Source: Gammaproteobacteria bacterium
GTDB lineage: Bacteria; Pseudomonadota; Gammaproteobacteria; Enterobacterales; Kangiellaceae
DNA: 5,417 nt
NCBI GenBank assembly: GCA_013372875.1
Contig: JABXIW010000225.1
Coordinates: 1 to 5,417, forward strand
Direction: 5' to 3'
Made by a program: the position numbers and the translations under genes. The notes below the pieces were generated by a model. That model ran no database searches, was not told the origin of the DNA, and worked only from the letters and a program-made list of their open reading frames with translations. Shown piece after piece: positions 1 through 5,417 of this stretch (the first letter of the stretch is position 1; each line of letters opens with the position of its first letter).

Positions 1-72
1 CATCGACAGCATCGCGATAGCAGGCTATTTGTGATTTATTGAGTGATTCATTTATAAGTTTGGAAAATCGAA

Positions 73-1215
73 ATGGTGATTCTCGACCACTCCTTAGCAC
101 AGCAAATTGTTGATCGAACCATGTCCATCATTGGTCACAATGTGAATGTGATGAACTCAGCAGGCATCATTATTGGCAGTGGCGATCCCAAACGCGTTGG
201 GCAAGTGCATGATGGCGCGGTATTGGCGTTGAATCACGGCGATTCACTAGAGCTGAATGAGCAGCAATGTTTGACGTTGCAGGGTGTCAAACCCGGAATC
301 AATATGCTGTTGAAATTGCATGGCGACGTGATAGGTATTGTTGGTGTGACAGGTGAGCCGGAGAAAATCCGAGATTTCGCCAAACTGGTCAAAATGACCG
401 CTGAATTGACAATCGAGCAAGCTGCGCTGGTGGAAAAATTTCAGTGGGACAGACGTCATCGCGAAGAGTTTATTCTGGCTTGGATCAATGGCAAATTGAC
501 CGATGAAGAGCTGAAAGATTGGGCGATGCGTCTTTCTATCGATGTGACTCAACCACGGGTGGCAACGGTGATTGAAGTCTCGACGCCGTCCGCCTCAAAA
601 AGCATGAAGAGTGTGCGCAATATTGTTGAGTTGCTTGAATACCCAGAGCGTAACAACCTAGTTGCGATTGTCTCAGTGAATGAAATTGTGGTGCTGAAAC
701 CGTGTCATTCCGCCAAGCTGTGGGATAGCCAAATCGAAAGTGAACGCATTGATAAGTTGATGTCGCGTTTAAGCGATCACGATTCGCATACGTTTCACAT
801 TGCGCTAGGGCAGCTGTTTAATGAACCTAAAGATGTCGCGTTGTCATACCAAAGCGCGAAGCAGGTATTAGCCATTGGCAAGCAATTCTACCCAGAGAAA
901 CGTAAGTACCTGTTCGATGAACTTCGTTTGCCTGTGCTGTTAGCGCCGTTGGCGGATATTTGGCAAGGTGAACAAATTATTGATGGCGTGAAACGGTTGA
1001 AAGAGAAAGACAAATCTGGGCAATTACTGAAAACCCTAGATGCGTTGTTTGAATGCAATGGCAATGTGACGGAATGCTCTAAAATGCTGTTTATTCACCG
1101 GAACACTCTGCGTTATCGGTTAGAAAAAATCACCGAGATTACAGGGCTGCCAACCACCAATTTTGTGGGGTTAGCGGAGCTTTATATTGCGACTCGGCTC
1201 TCAAAAATGGCGTGA
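73..1215 (+). CDS. cdaR: CdaR family sugar-diacid/glycerate-responsive transcriptional regulator
   Basis: This is a cytoplasmic DNA-binding regulator. In E. coli, CdaR activates the operons for D-galactarate, D-glucarate and D-glycerate use. The 380 residues match the family length of about 385 and the protein resembles E. coli CdaR from end to end. A putative sugar-diacid recognition domain spans about residues 1-135, with the motifs NVMNSAGIIIGSGDPKRVG (23-41), GVKPGIN (71-77) and VTGEPE (92-97). A middle segment carries the family stretch PERNNLVAIVS (191-201). A PucR-type helix-turn-helix lies at about 315-373, including LFIHRNTLRYRLEKI (339-353). The ATG is chosen because the homology begins within a few residues of it and a weak GGA lies eight bases upstream. 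The gene precedes a permease and a glycerate kinase, so it probably controls them, with glycerate or a related acid as effector (inference). No frameshift or missing part is seen. Confidence 0.93.
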   Translation: MVILDHSLAQQIVDRTMSIIGHNVNVMNSAGIIIGSGDPKRVGQVHDGAVLALNHGDSLELNEQQCLTLQGVKPGINMLLKLHGDVIGIVGVTGEPEKIRDFAKLVKMTAELTIEQAALVEKFQWDRRHREEFILAWINGKLTDEELKDWAMRLSIDVTQPRVATVIEVSTPSASKSMKSVRNIVELLEYPERNNLVAIVSVNEIVVLKPCHSAKLWDSQIESERIDKLMSRLSDHDSHTFHIALGQLFNEPKDVALSYQSAKQVLAIGKQFYPEKRKYLFDELRLPVLLAPLADIWQGEQIIDGVKRLKEKDKSGQLLKTLDALFECNGNVTECSKMLFIHRNTLRYRLEKITEITGLPTTNFVGLAELYIATRLSKMA

Positions 1216-1235
1216 TATTGTGCATTTGCACAATA
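1216..1235. promoter_or_regulatory. Perfect inverted repeat, candidate CdaR operator
   Basis: Two perfect nine-base arms, TATTGTGCA (1216-1224) and TGCACAATA (1227-1235), flank a TT centre. The repeat starts at the first base after the cdaR stop codon and lies 138 bases before the permease start. Perfect symmetry with a two-base centre is typical of a site for a dimeric regulator. CdaR is the obvious candidate from position, but the assignment is inference. It could instead be a weak terminator for cdaR, since a run of six T lies at 1243-1248. Those T residues begin seven bases after the stem and the stem is AT-rich at its base, so this fits an intrinsic terminator poorly. No second full copy was seen in the window. 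Confidence 0.55.
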
Positions 1236-1373
1236 CGCGTCATTTTTTGACCACATCATTTGTCACTCCGCCTAAAGGAATTCGAAAGCAAACGATTAAT
1301 AATTCATGCGTCCCTACATGTTGAGTGAGCCAACACGGACTCGCTCAGCAAAATAAGAATAAATGGAGTTATC
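1236..1373 (+). promoter_or_regulatory. Upstream/leader region of the permease-kinase operon
   Basis: This non-coding stretch must hold the promoter if the permease is transcribed independently of cdaR. A -10-like TAATAA (1297-1302) has no good -35 at the right distance. A -35-like TTGACC (1247-1252) has only a poor partner, CCTAAA (1271-1276). A weak core promoter would fit activator-dependent transcription from the palindrome just upstream, but no start site can be fixed from sequence. The permease ribosome-binding site GGAG (1365-1368) sits five bases before the ATG and is strong. Read-through from cdaR remains possible because no convincing terminator separates the genes. Confidence 0.35.
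1322..1347 (+). promoter_or_regulatory. Imperfect stem-loop in the permease leader
   Basis: TGAGTGAG (1322-1329) pairs with CTCGCTCA (1340-1347), with one G-U pair in RNA. CC (1330-1331) can also pair with GG (1337-1338), leaving A1339 bulged and a five-base AACAC loop. No T run follows on either strand, so it is not an intrinsic terminator. It ends 17 bases before the ribosome-binding site and could affect messenger stability or translation, or be an operator-like repeat. The role is unknown. Confidence 0.3.
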
Positions 1374-2726
1374 ATGAACCTTATATTAATCCTGCTCGGG
1401 GTGATCGCATTTATTGTGCTCACGACCACCAAATTCAAATTACATCCCTTTTTAGCGCTGATCATCGCGGCGTTCCTTGCGGCATTTGCTTACGGCTTAC
1501 CGGCAGATAGCATTGCCAAAACCATTGCTTCTGGCTTTGGCGGCATCCTTGGTTACATTGGTTTGGTTATCGTTTTAGGTACCATCATCGGTGTTATTTT
1601 GGAGAAAAGTGGTGCGGCGATCACTATGGCCGATACGGTCATCAAAGTGTTGGGTGAGCGTTTCCCAACATTGACTATGAGTATCATCGGTTACATCGTT
1701 TCTGTTCCGGTATTTTGTGATTCAGGCTTTGTCATTCTGAACTCGCTCAAAGAATCACTCGCGAAGCGTTTAAAAACCTCAAGCGTTGCGATGAGTGTGG
1801 CGTTGGCTACTGGCCTATACGCGACGCACACGTTTGTGCCGCCAACTCCTGGCCCGATTGCCGCTGCGGGTAACTTAGGCCTGGAATCTAACCTTGGTTT
1901 AGTGATTGGTGTGGGTGTGTTTGTTGCAGCGGTTGCGGCGCTAGCAGGTATGTTGTGGGCGAACCGATTCCAACATGTAGAACCAGATGGCATTGAAGCC
2001 GCAGATGAAATTCAGCATGATTGGCAAGCACTCAAAGCGTCTTACGGCAAATTGCCAACGGCGAGCCAAGCATTCGCTCCTATTTTTGTTCCAATCTTAT
2101 TGATCTGTTTTGGCTCTATCGCGAAATTCCCAAGCCTACCGCTGGGCGAAGGTTTTGTGTTTGATGTTCTGACTTTCTTAGGACAGCCACTAACTGCATT
2201 GGTGATTGGCCTGTTCCTTTCTGTTCGCCTACTCAAATCAGACAACAAGATTGAAGAGTTTGGCGAGCGAATCAGCCAAGGTATTACGGCTGCTGCGCCT
2301 ATTCTTTTGATTACCGGTGCGGGTGGTGCATTTGGCGCGGTATTAAAAGCAACGCCGCTAGGTGAATACTTGGGTACGACGCTATCGGCGCTGGGCGTGG
2401 GTATTTTCATGCCATTTATCGTTGCGGCTGCGCTAAAATCGGCGCAAGGTTCGTCAACGGTTGCACTGGTGACCACATCGGCTTTGGTTGCGCCTATGCT
2501 TACGCAATTGGGGCTAGATTCAGAAATGGGCCGCGTATTAACGGTGATGGCGATCGGTGCAGGTGCGATGACGGTTTCTCATGCAAACGACAGCTTCTTC
2601 TGGGTAGTTTCGCAGTTTAGCCGCATGTCGGTGGGCTTAGCCTACCGCGCGCAAACCATGGCTACGCTCGTTCAAGGTGTCACGGCAATGGCATTGGTGT
2701 ACATTTTGAGTCTCGTTCTCTTATAA
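1374..2726 (+). CDS. GntP family proton symporter, probable D-glycerate (or gluconate) permease
   Basis: This is an inner-membrane secondary transporter of the gluconate:H+ symporter (GntP) family. Its 450 residues match the family length of about 440-450 and are hydrophobic throughout, with roughly 12-13 membrane or re-entrant segments. The only long polar stretch is at about 198-230, the central cytoplasmic-type loop. Family motifs include PVFCDSGFV (112-120), THTFVPPTPGP (151-161), LLITGAGGAFG (311-321), LKSAQGSSTVA (354-364) and SHANDSFFWVV (402-412). The start is supported by GGAG five bases upstream and by a first membrane helix that begins at residue 2. The family carries gluconate and other sugar acids, and specificity cannot be read from sequence. 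The glycerate kinase 16 bases downstream and the absence of a gluconate kinase here favour glycerate as substrate (inference). The two genes almost certainly share a transcript. Confidence 0.92.
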   Translation: MNLILILLGVIAFIVLTTTKFKLHPFLALIIAAFLAAFAYGLPADSIAKTIASGFGGILGYIGLVIVLGTIIGVILEKSGAAITMADTVIKVLGERFPTLTMSIIGYIVSVPVFCDSGFVILNSLKESLAKRLKTSSVAMSVALATGLYATHTFVPPTPGPIAAAGNLGLESNLGLVIGVGVFVAAVAALAGMLWANRFQHVEPDGIEAADEIQHDWQALKASYGKLPTASQAFAPIFVPILLICFGSIAKFPSLPLGEGFVFDVLTFLGQPLTALVIGLFLSVRLLKSDNKIEEFGERISQGITAAAPILLITGAGGAFGAVLKATPLGEYLGTTLSALGVGIFMPFIVAAALKSAQGSSTVALVTTSALVAPMLTQLGLDSEMGRVLTVMAIGAGAMTVSHANDSFFWVVSQFSRMSVGLAYRAQTMATLVQGVTAMALVYILSLVLL

Positions 2727-2742
2727 GTCTCTGGAAATACGT

Positions 2743-3879
2743 ATGAAAGTGGTAATTGCACCTGATTCATTTAAAGAAAGCTTAACCGCCAAACAAGTGA
2801 GCGAGGCGATCAAAACGGGTCTTGCTCGCGTATGGCAGGATGCCGAGTTTGTTACGGTTCCGGTCGCAGACGGTGGCGAAGGCACGGTTCAATCTTTGAT
2901 AGATGCAACTCAAGGTGAACAAGTCTTCACAACAGTGACTGCGCCATTAGGGAATGATGTTGAAGCGTTTTATGGCATCCTCGGCGACGGCGAAACCGCG
3001 GTTATTGAAATGGCGGAGGCCAGTGGGCTGCACCTTGTGCCGAGTGACGCTCGCGACCCAAAACTGACCAGCAGCATTGGTACCGGACAGCTGATCAAAC
3101 ACGCGCTAGACCGCGGCATTCAACGCTTAATCATTGGTTTGGGCGGCAGCGCTACCAATGATGGTGGCGTGGGCATGTTGACCGCGTTGGGGGTAACGTT
3201 TCTTGATGAATCTGGTCATGCAATTACCCCAAATGGAGGCGGGCTAGCGACGCTTGCATCCATCGATATTTCTGGTCTTGACCCGCGCTTAGCTGCTTGC
3301 GAAATGTTGGTCGCGTGCGATGTTGATAACCCACTCTGTGGCGACAAAGGCGCGTCGGCTATCTTTGGCCCGCAAAAGGGAGCGACAGCGTCAGACGTCA
3401 CTCTGCTCGATAACGCATTGCGCAAGTTTGGCCAGTTGACGGAACAAGCGACGGGTAAGCACGTACTGACTCGTGAAGGGGCGGGTGCTGCTGGTGGTAT
3501 GGGAGCGGCCTTGCTCGGGTACACGCCAGCACGTTTGCAACCGGGAATTGAGATTGTGCTTGAAACGGTCAAGCTTGCTCAGCATGTTGCGGATGCGGAT
3601 ATCGTATTCACAGGTGAGGGTCGAATCGATCATCAAACCGCACATGGCAAAACGCCGATGGGCGTTGCTAAGGTGGCCAAACAGTTTAATTTACCAGTCA
3701 TTGCATTAGCAGGCTGTGTGGGCGACAACTATCAGGCGGTTTATGAGTGCGGTATTGATGCGGTGTTTGCTTGTGTACCAAGGGCGATGAGCTTATCTGA
3801 GGCCATGAAAGAGGCCGACGTCAACGTTGCCAATTTAGCCGAAAACGTCGCGAGAATGTGGCAAGTTAAGTCGCACTGA
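2743..3879 (+). CDS. garK: Glycerate kinase, GarK/GlxK type (forms 2-phosphoglycerate)
   Basis: This cytoplasmic enzyme phosphorylates D-glycerate with ATP. The GarK/GlxK family (glycerate kinase type 1) yields 2-phosphoglycerate, which enters lower glycolysis at enolase. The 378 residues match the family length of about 380 and the protein aligns along its whole length with E. coli GarK. Conserved blocks are APDSFKESL (6-14), PVADGGEGT (40-48), GLGGSATNDGG (132-142), CDVDNPLCG (192-200), GPQKG (209-213), GAGAAGGMGAAL (246-257), GEGRID (291-296) and GKTPMGVA (302-309). All family hallmarks appear intact. The start fits the universal N-terminal MKVVIAPDS block, with GGA seven bases upstream. 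The gene lies 16 bases after the permease and is followed by an intrinsic terminator, so it is the last gene of the operon. GarK and GlxK paralogues cannot be told apart with certainty here, so the symbol is provisional. Confidence 0.95.
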   Translation: MKVVIAPDSFKESLTAKQVSEAIKTGLARVWQDAEFVTVPVADGGEGTVQSLIDATQGEQVFTTVTAPLGNDVEAFYGILGDGETAVIEMAEASGLHLVPSDARDPKLTSSIGTGQLIKHALDRGIQRLIIGLGGSATNDGGVGMLTALGVTFLDESGHAITPNGGGLATLASIDISGLDPRLAACEMLVACDVDNPLCGDKGASAIFGPQKGATASDVTLLDNALRKFGQLTEQATGKHVLTREGAGAAGGMGAALLGYTPARLQPGIEIVLETVKLAQHVADADIVFTGEGRIDHQTAHGKTPMGVAKVAKQFNLPVIALAGCVGDNYQAVYECGIDAVFACVPRAMSLSEAMKEADVNVANLAENVARMWQVKSH

Positions 3880-3897
3880 GGGCGATAACGATACGAG

Positions 3898-3925
3898 AAA
3901 ACTCCACCTTTGCGTGGAGTTTTTT
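3898..3925 (+). terminator. Intrinsic terminator of the permease-kinase operon, possibly bidirectional
   Basis: AAAACTCCAC (3898-3907) pairs perfectly with GTGGAGTTTT (3914-3923) around a six-base loop. The core CTCCAC/GTGGAG is GC-rich and is followed by six T (3920-3925). It begins 18 bases after the kinase stop codon. Read on the minus strand, the same hairpin ends in four T, so it may also stop transcription of the convergent regulator gene that ends at 3976. Its strength in that direction is less certain. Confidence 0.9.
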
Positions 3926-3975
3926 GTTGTTACCTGTTTGCGTGTGTGGGCATAAGTTCATTTAGCAAGAGCGAG

Positions 3976-5412
3976 TTAACAGGCATGCTTTGCTATCAAC
4001 TTTGCCAGTGTTTGCATTGCATGACTCCAATCGGTTTCATGACCAAAGTTTGCCACGCTGAGGCGTACGCAATGTCGATATTGCTCTTGAGTGCCAAATA
4101 CGGTGCCGGGAAGTAGGCTGATTCTGTGCTTATTGCACGCTTGATACAACGCATAGCTGTCCGTTTCTTTGGGCAGGCGCAACCAAAGCAAGAACGAGCC
4201 TTGCACGGCGTTGATCTGGTATCGATTTTTTAGAGATTCGTATTCATCCAAGTATTGATGAAGCATCTGGATAAATCGGCGCATGTTGTTTTGATAAACC
4301 CGACCCATTCGCGCAGTATGCGTTCGATACTTGCCTGACGTTAGAAACGTTGCCACGGCAGATTGCATTAGGTTCAAACTGCCCATGTTCTCACACAGTA
4401 GATATTGCTCAATTTGATCTCGATATCGCCCCGCCAACATCCAACCAATTCTCAAACGCGAATCGAGCGTTTTGGATAGCGAATTCACGTAAATTACGCG
4501 TTGCTTGTCATCGAGCAACCTCAGGCTTGGCAAAGGCTTATTATAACTTAACCCGCCAAACACATCGTCTTCGATAATAGGAATATTGCCAGACGCCAAT
4601 AGCAATTGCCGACGCTTTTCTAGCGGCATCATGGCACCAGTAGGGTTGGTGAAGTTTGGCGTTACGATGATCGCTTTTATGTCCCATGTCGCCATTGCTT
4701 TTGCTAAGGCTTCGGGGCACATACCGTCTCGTGGGCAACTCGGAATTTCCACCACTTTGAGGCCGAGTGATTCGAGCATCAATAAATTACCAAAATAGCA
4801 AGGGGACTCCACCGCGACGATATCGCCTTTTTGTGTCGTTGCGCGCAGCGCTAGGCTAATTGCTTGTTGCGCGCCGTGCGTCACCATGATCTCATCCAAC
4901 TTGGCTGGCGTGCCCAAATCTTGTGTGATTTTCGCCAGTTGTTTGATTAAGAGGTGATCACCGGGTGGTAATTGGTAATGGCTCGGTACATGCGTTTGCT
5001 GGCGGCTGTGGCGGCCAATCTCGGCGTACAAGCTTTTGATCGCGGGGGAGTCAATGTTTGGGTGGGCTGAGCCAGCGGGCAAACGCTCTTGGTATTCAGG
5101 GTACGTGAGGATTTCTTTGCAGATCGAGAGCAAATCCACGCGAGTCGGATCCGGAATTGAGCGAGAGGTCGGCAAGGCGATTTTTACTCGATAACCCGAC
5201 TTGGGAACCGAGTACACCAAGTTTTGCGCTTCCAGCTCTTGATACGCACGAATCACGGTGTTTTTGCTGACGCTTAATTCTTGGCTCAATGAGCGAATGG
5301 AGGGCAGTCGATCATCCACTTGGTAAACGCCACCATTGATGGCTTGTTTAAGGTGCTTTTCCACCACGAGGTACTTATTCCCTTCACCGCTTTCCAATAA
5401 ATCTGTACCCAT
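3976..5412 (-). CDS. MocR-type GntR family regulator with aminotransferase-like PLP domain
   Basis: This is a cytoplasmic regulator joining a GntR winged helix-turn-helix to a fold-type I PLP-binding domain. Its 478 residues are usual for the family. The DNA-binding domain spans about 12-76, including RLPSIRSLSQELSVSKNTV (35-53) and an SVPKSGYRV wing (68-76). A linker of roughly 35-40 residues follows. PLP-domain signatures are VTHGAQQAI (177-185), VESPCYFG (201-208), NPTG (256-259), EDDVFGG (281-287) and SLSKTLDSRLRIGW (311-324). Lys314 is the expected Schiff-base lysine and Arg321 a likely phosphate ligand. Arg450, in VRLSVANF, is the likely carboxylate-binding arginine. The ATG suits the domain start and the next Met is residue 231, but only five upstream bases are visible, so no ribosome-binding site can be checked. 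It converges on the glycerate operon and probably controls a gene beyond the right edge. Its ligand and target are unknown. Confidence 0.9.
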   Translation of the reverse strand: MGTDLLESGEGNKYLVVEKHLKQAINGGVYQVDDRLPSIRSLSQELSVSKNTVIRAYQELEAQNLVYSVPKSGYRVKIALPTSRSIPDPTRVDLLSICKEILTYPEYQERLPAGSAHPNIDSPAIKSLYAEIGRHSRQQTHVPSHYQLPPGDHLLIKQLAKITQDLGTPAKLDEIMVTHGAQQAISLALRATTQKGDIVAVESPCYFGNLLMLESLGLKVVEIPSCPRDGMCPEALAKAMATWDIKAIIVTPNFTNPTGAMMPLEKRRQLLLASGNIPIIEDDVFGGLSYNKPLPSLRLLDDKQRVIYVNSLSKTLDSRLRIGWMLAGRYRDQIEQYLLCENMGSLNLMQSAVATFLTSGKYRTHTARMGRVYQNNMRRFIQMLHQYLDEYESLKNRYQINAVQGSFLLWLRLPKETDSYALYQACNKHRISLLPGTVFGTQEQYRHCVRLSVANFGHETDWSHAMQTLAKLIAKHAC

Positions 5413-5417
5413 AAAAA

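Noticed and set aside
1..42. Short open reading stretches at the left edge that could be the end of an upstream gene
   Set aside because: At most 13 codons are visible in any plus frame, with no recognisable C-terminal motif, so the edge cannot be told from non-coding DNA.
30..51. Possible CRP site around TGTGA at 30-34
   Set aside because: The expected TCACA half-site at the right spacing is missing; only the left half resembles the consensus.
29..58. Promoter-like pair TTGTGA (29-34) and TATAAG (53-58) with an 18-base spacer upstream of cdaR
   Set aside because: A start about seven bases after the -10 would fall near 65, past the only Shine-Dalgarno-like GGA at 62-64. The true promoter is more likely to the left of the window.
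39..1328. Eight-base word TTGAGTGA present before cdaR (39-46) and before the permease (1321-1328)
   Set aside because: It is short enough to occur by chance, the flanking bases differ, and only the second copy lies in a stem.
1325..1510. 61-codon open frame overlapping the start of the permease
   Set aside because: It lies out of frame over the strongly supported permease N-terminus, has no ribosome-binding site of note and shows no protein-like motif.
2042..2476. 144-codon antisense open frame inside the permease gene, and similar antisense frames at 1691-1993 and 3216-3572
   Set aside because: They mirror the codon bias of the real genes on the opposite strand. They are rich in Pro, Ala and Ser, have no recognisable domain, and sit wholly inside conserved coding sequence.
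3910..4116. 68-codon plus-strand open frame over the operon terminator and the 3' end of the MocR gene
   Set aside because: It begins inside the terminator hairpin, has no ribosome-binding site, and most of its length is antisense to the conserved MocR C-terminus.

Overview
The window is ordinary, densely coded bacterial chromosome. Four full-length genes cover nearly all of it, the longest gap is 158 bases, and there is no sign of mobile elements, CRISPR, tRNA or rRNA. Codon use and composition look even across the genes, with GC a little under half by eye. The protein sequences and the gene set suggest a gammaproteobacterium, most likely Vibrionaceae. That taxonomic call comes from general recognition and was not searched.

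The left three genes run rightward and form a coherent D-glycerate uptake and catabolism module. The first is a CdaR-type sugar-diacid/glycerate-responsive regulator (73-1215). The second is a GntP-family proton symporter (1374-2726). The third is a GarK/GlxK-type glycerate kinase (2743-3879), only 16 bases behind the permease. The natural reading is that the regulator senses glycerate or a related acid, the permease brings it in, and the kinase phosphorylates it to 2-phosphoglycerate for lower glycolysis. None of the glucarate/galactarate enzymes of the E. coli CdaR regulon lies inside the window.

The 158-base gap between regulator and permease is the main control region. It opens with a perfect 9-2-9 inverted repeat immediately after the cdaR stop codon, which is a good candidate operator. 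Just before the permease start there is a second, RNA-style imperfect stem-loop. A clear intrinsic terminator (3898-3925) closes the operon.

The right part is one convergent gene on the minus strand (3976-5412), a MocR-type GntR regulator with an N-terminal winged helix and an aminotransferase-fold PLP domain. Only five bases upstream of its start are visible, so its promoter and its likely divergent target lie beyond the right edge. Nothing in the sequence links it to glycerate metabolism.

I found no novel system. The observations most worth checking are the palindrome, the inferred substrate of the permease, and the unknown ligand and target of the MocR protein.
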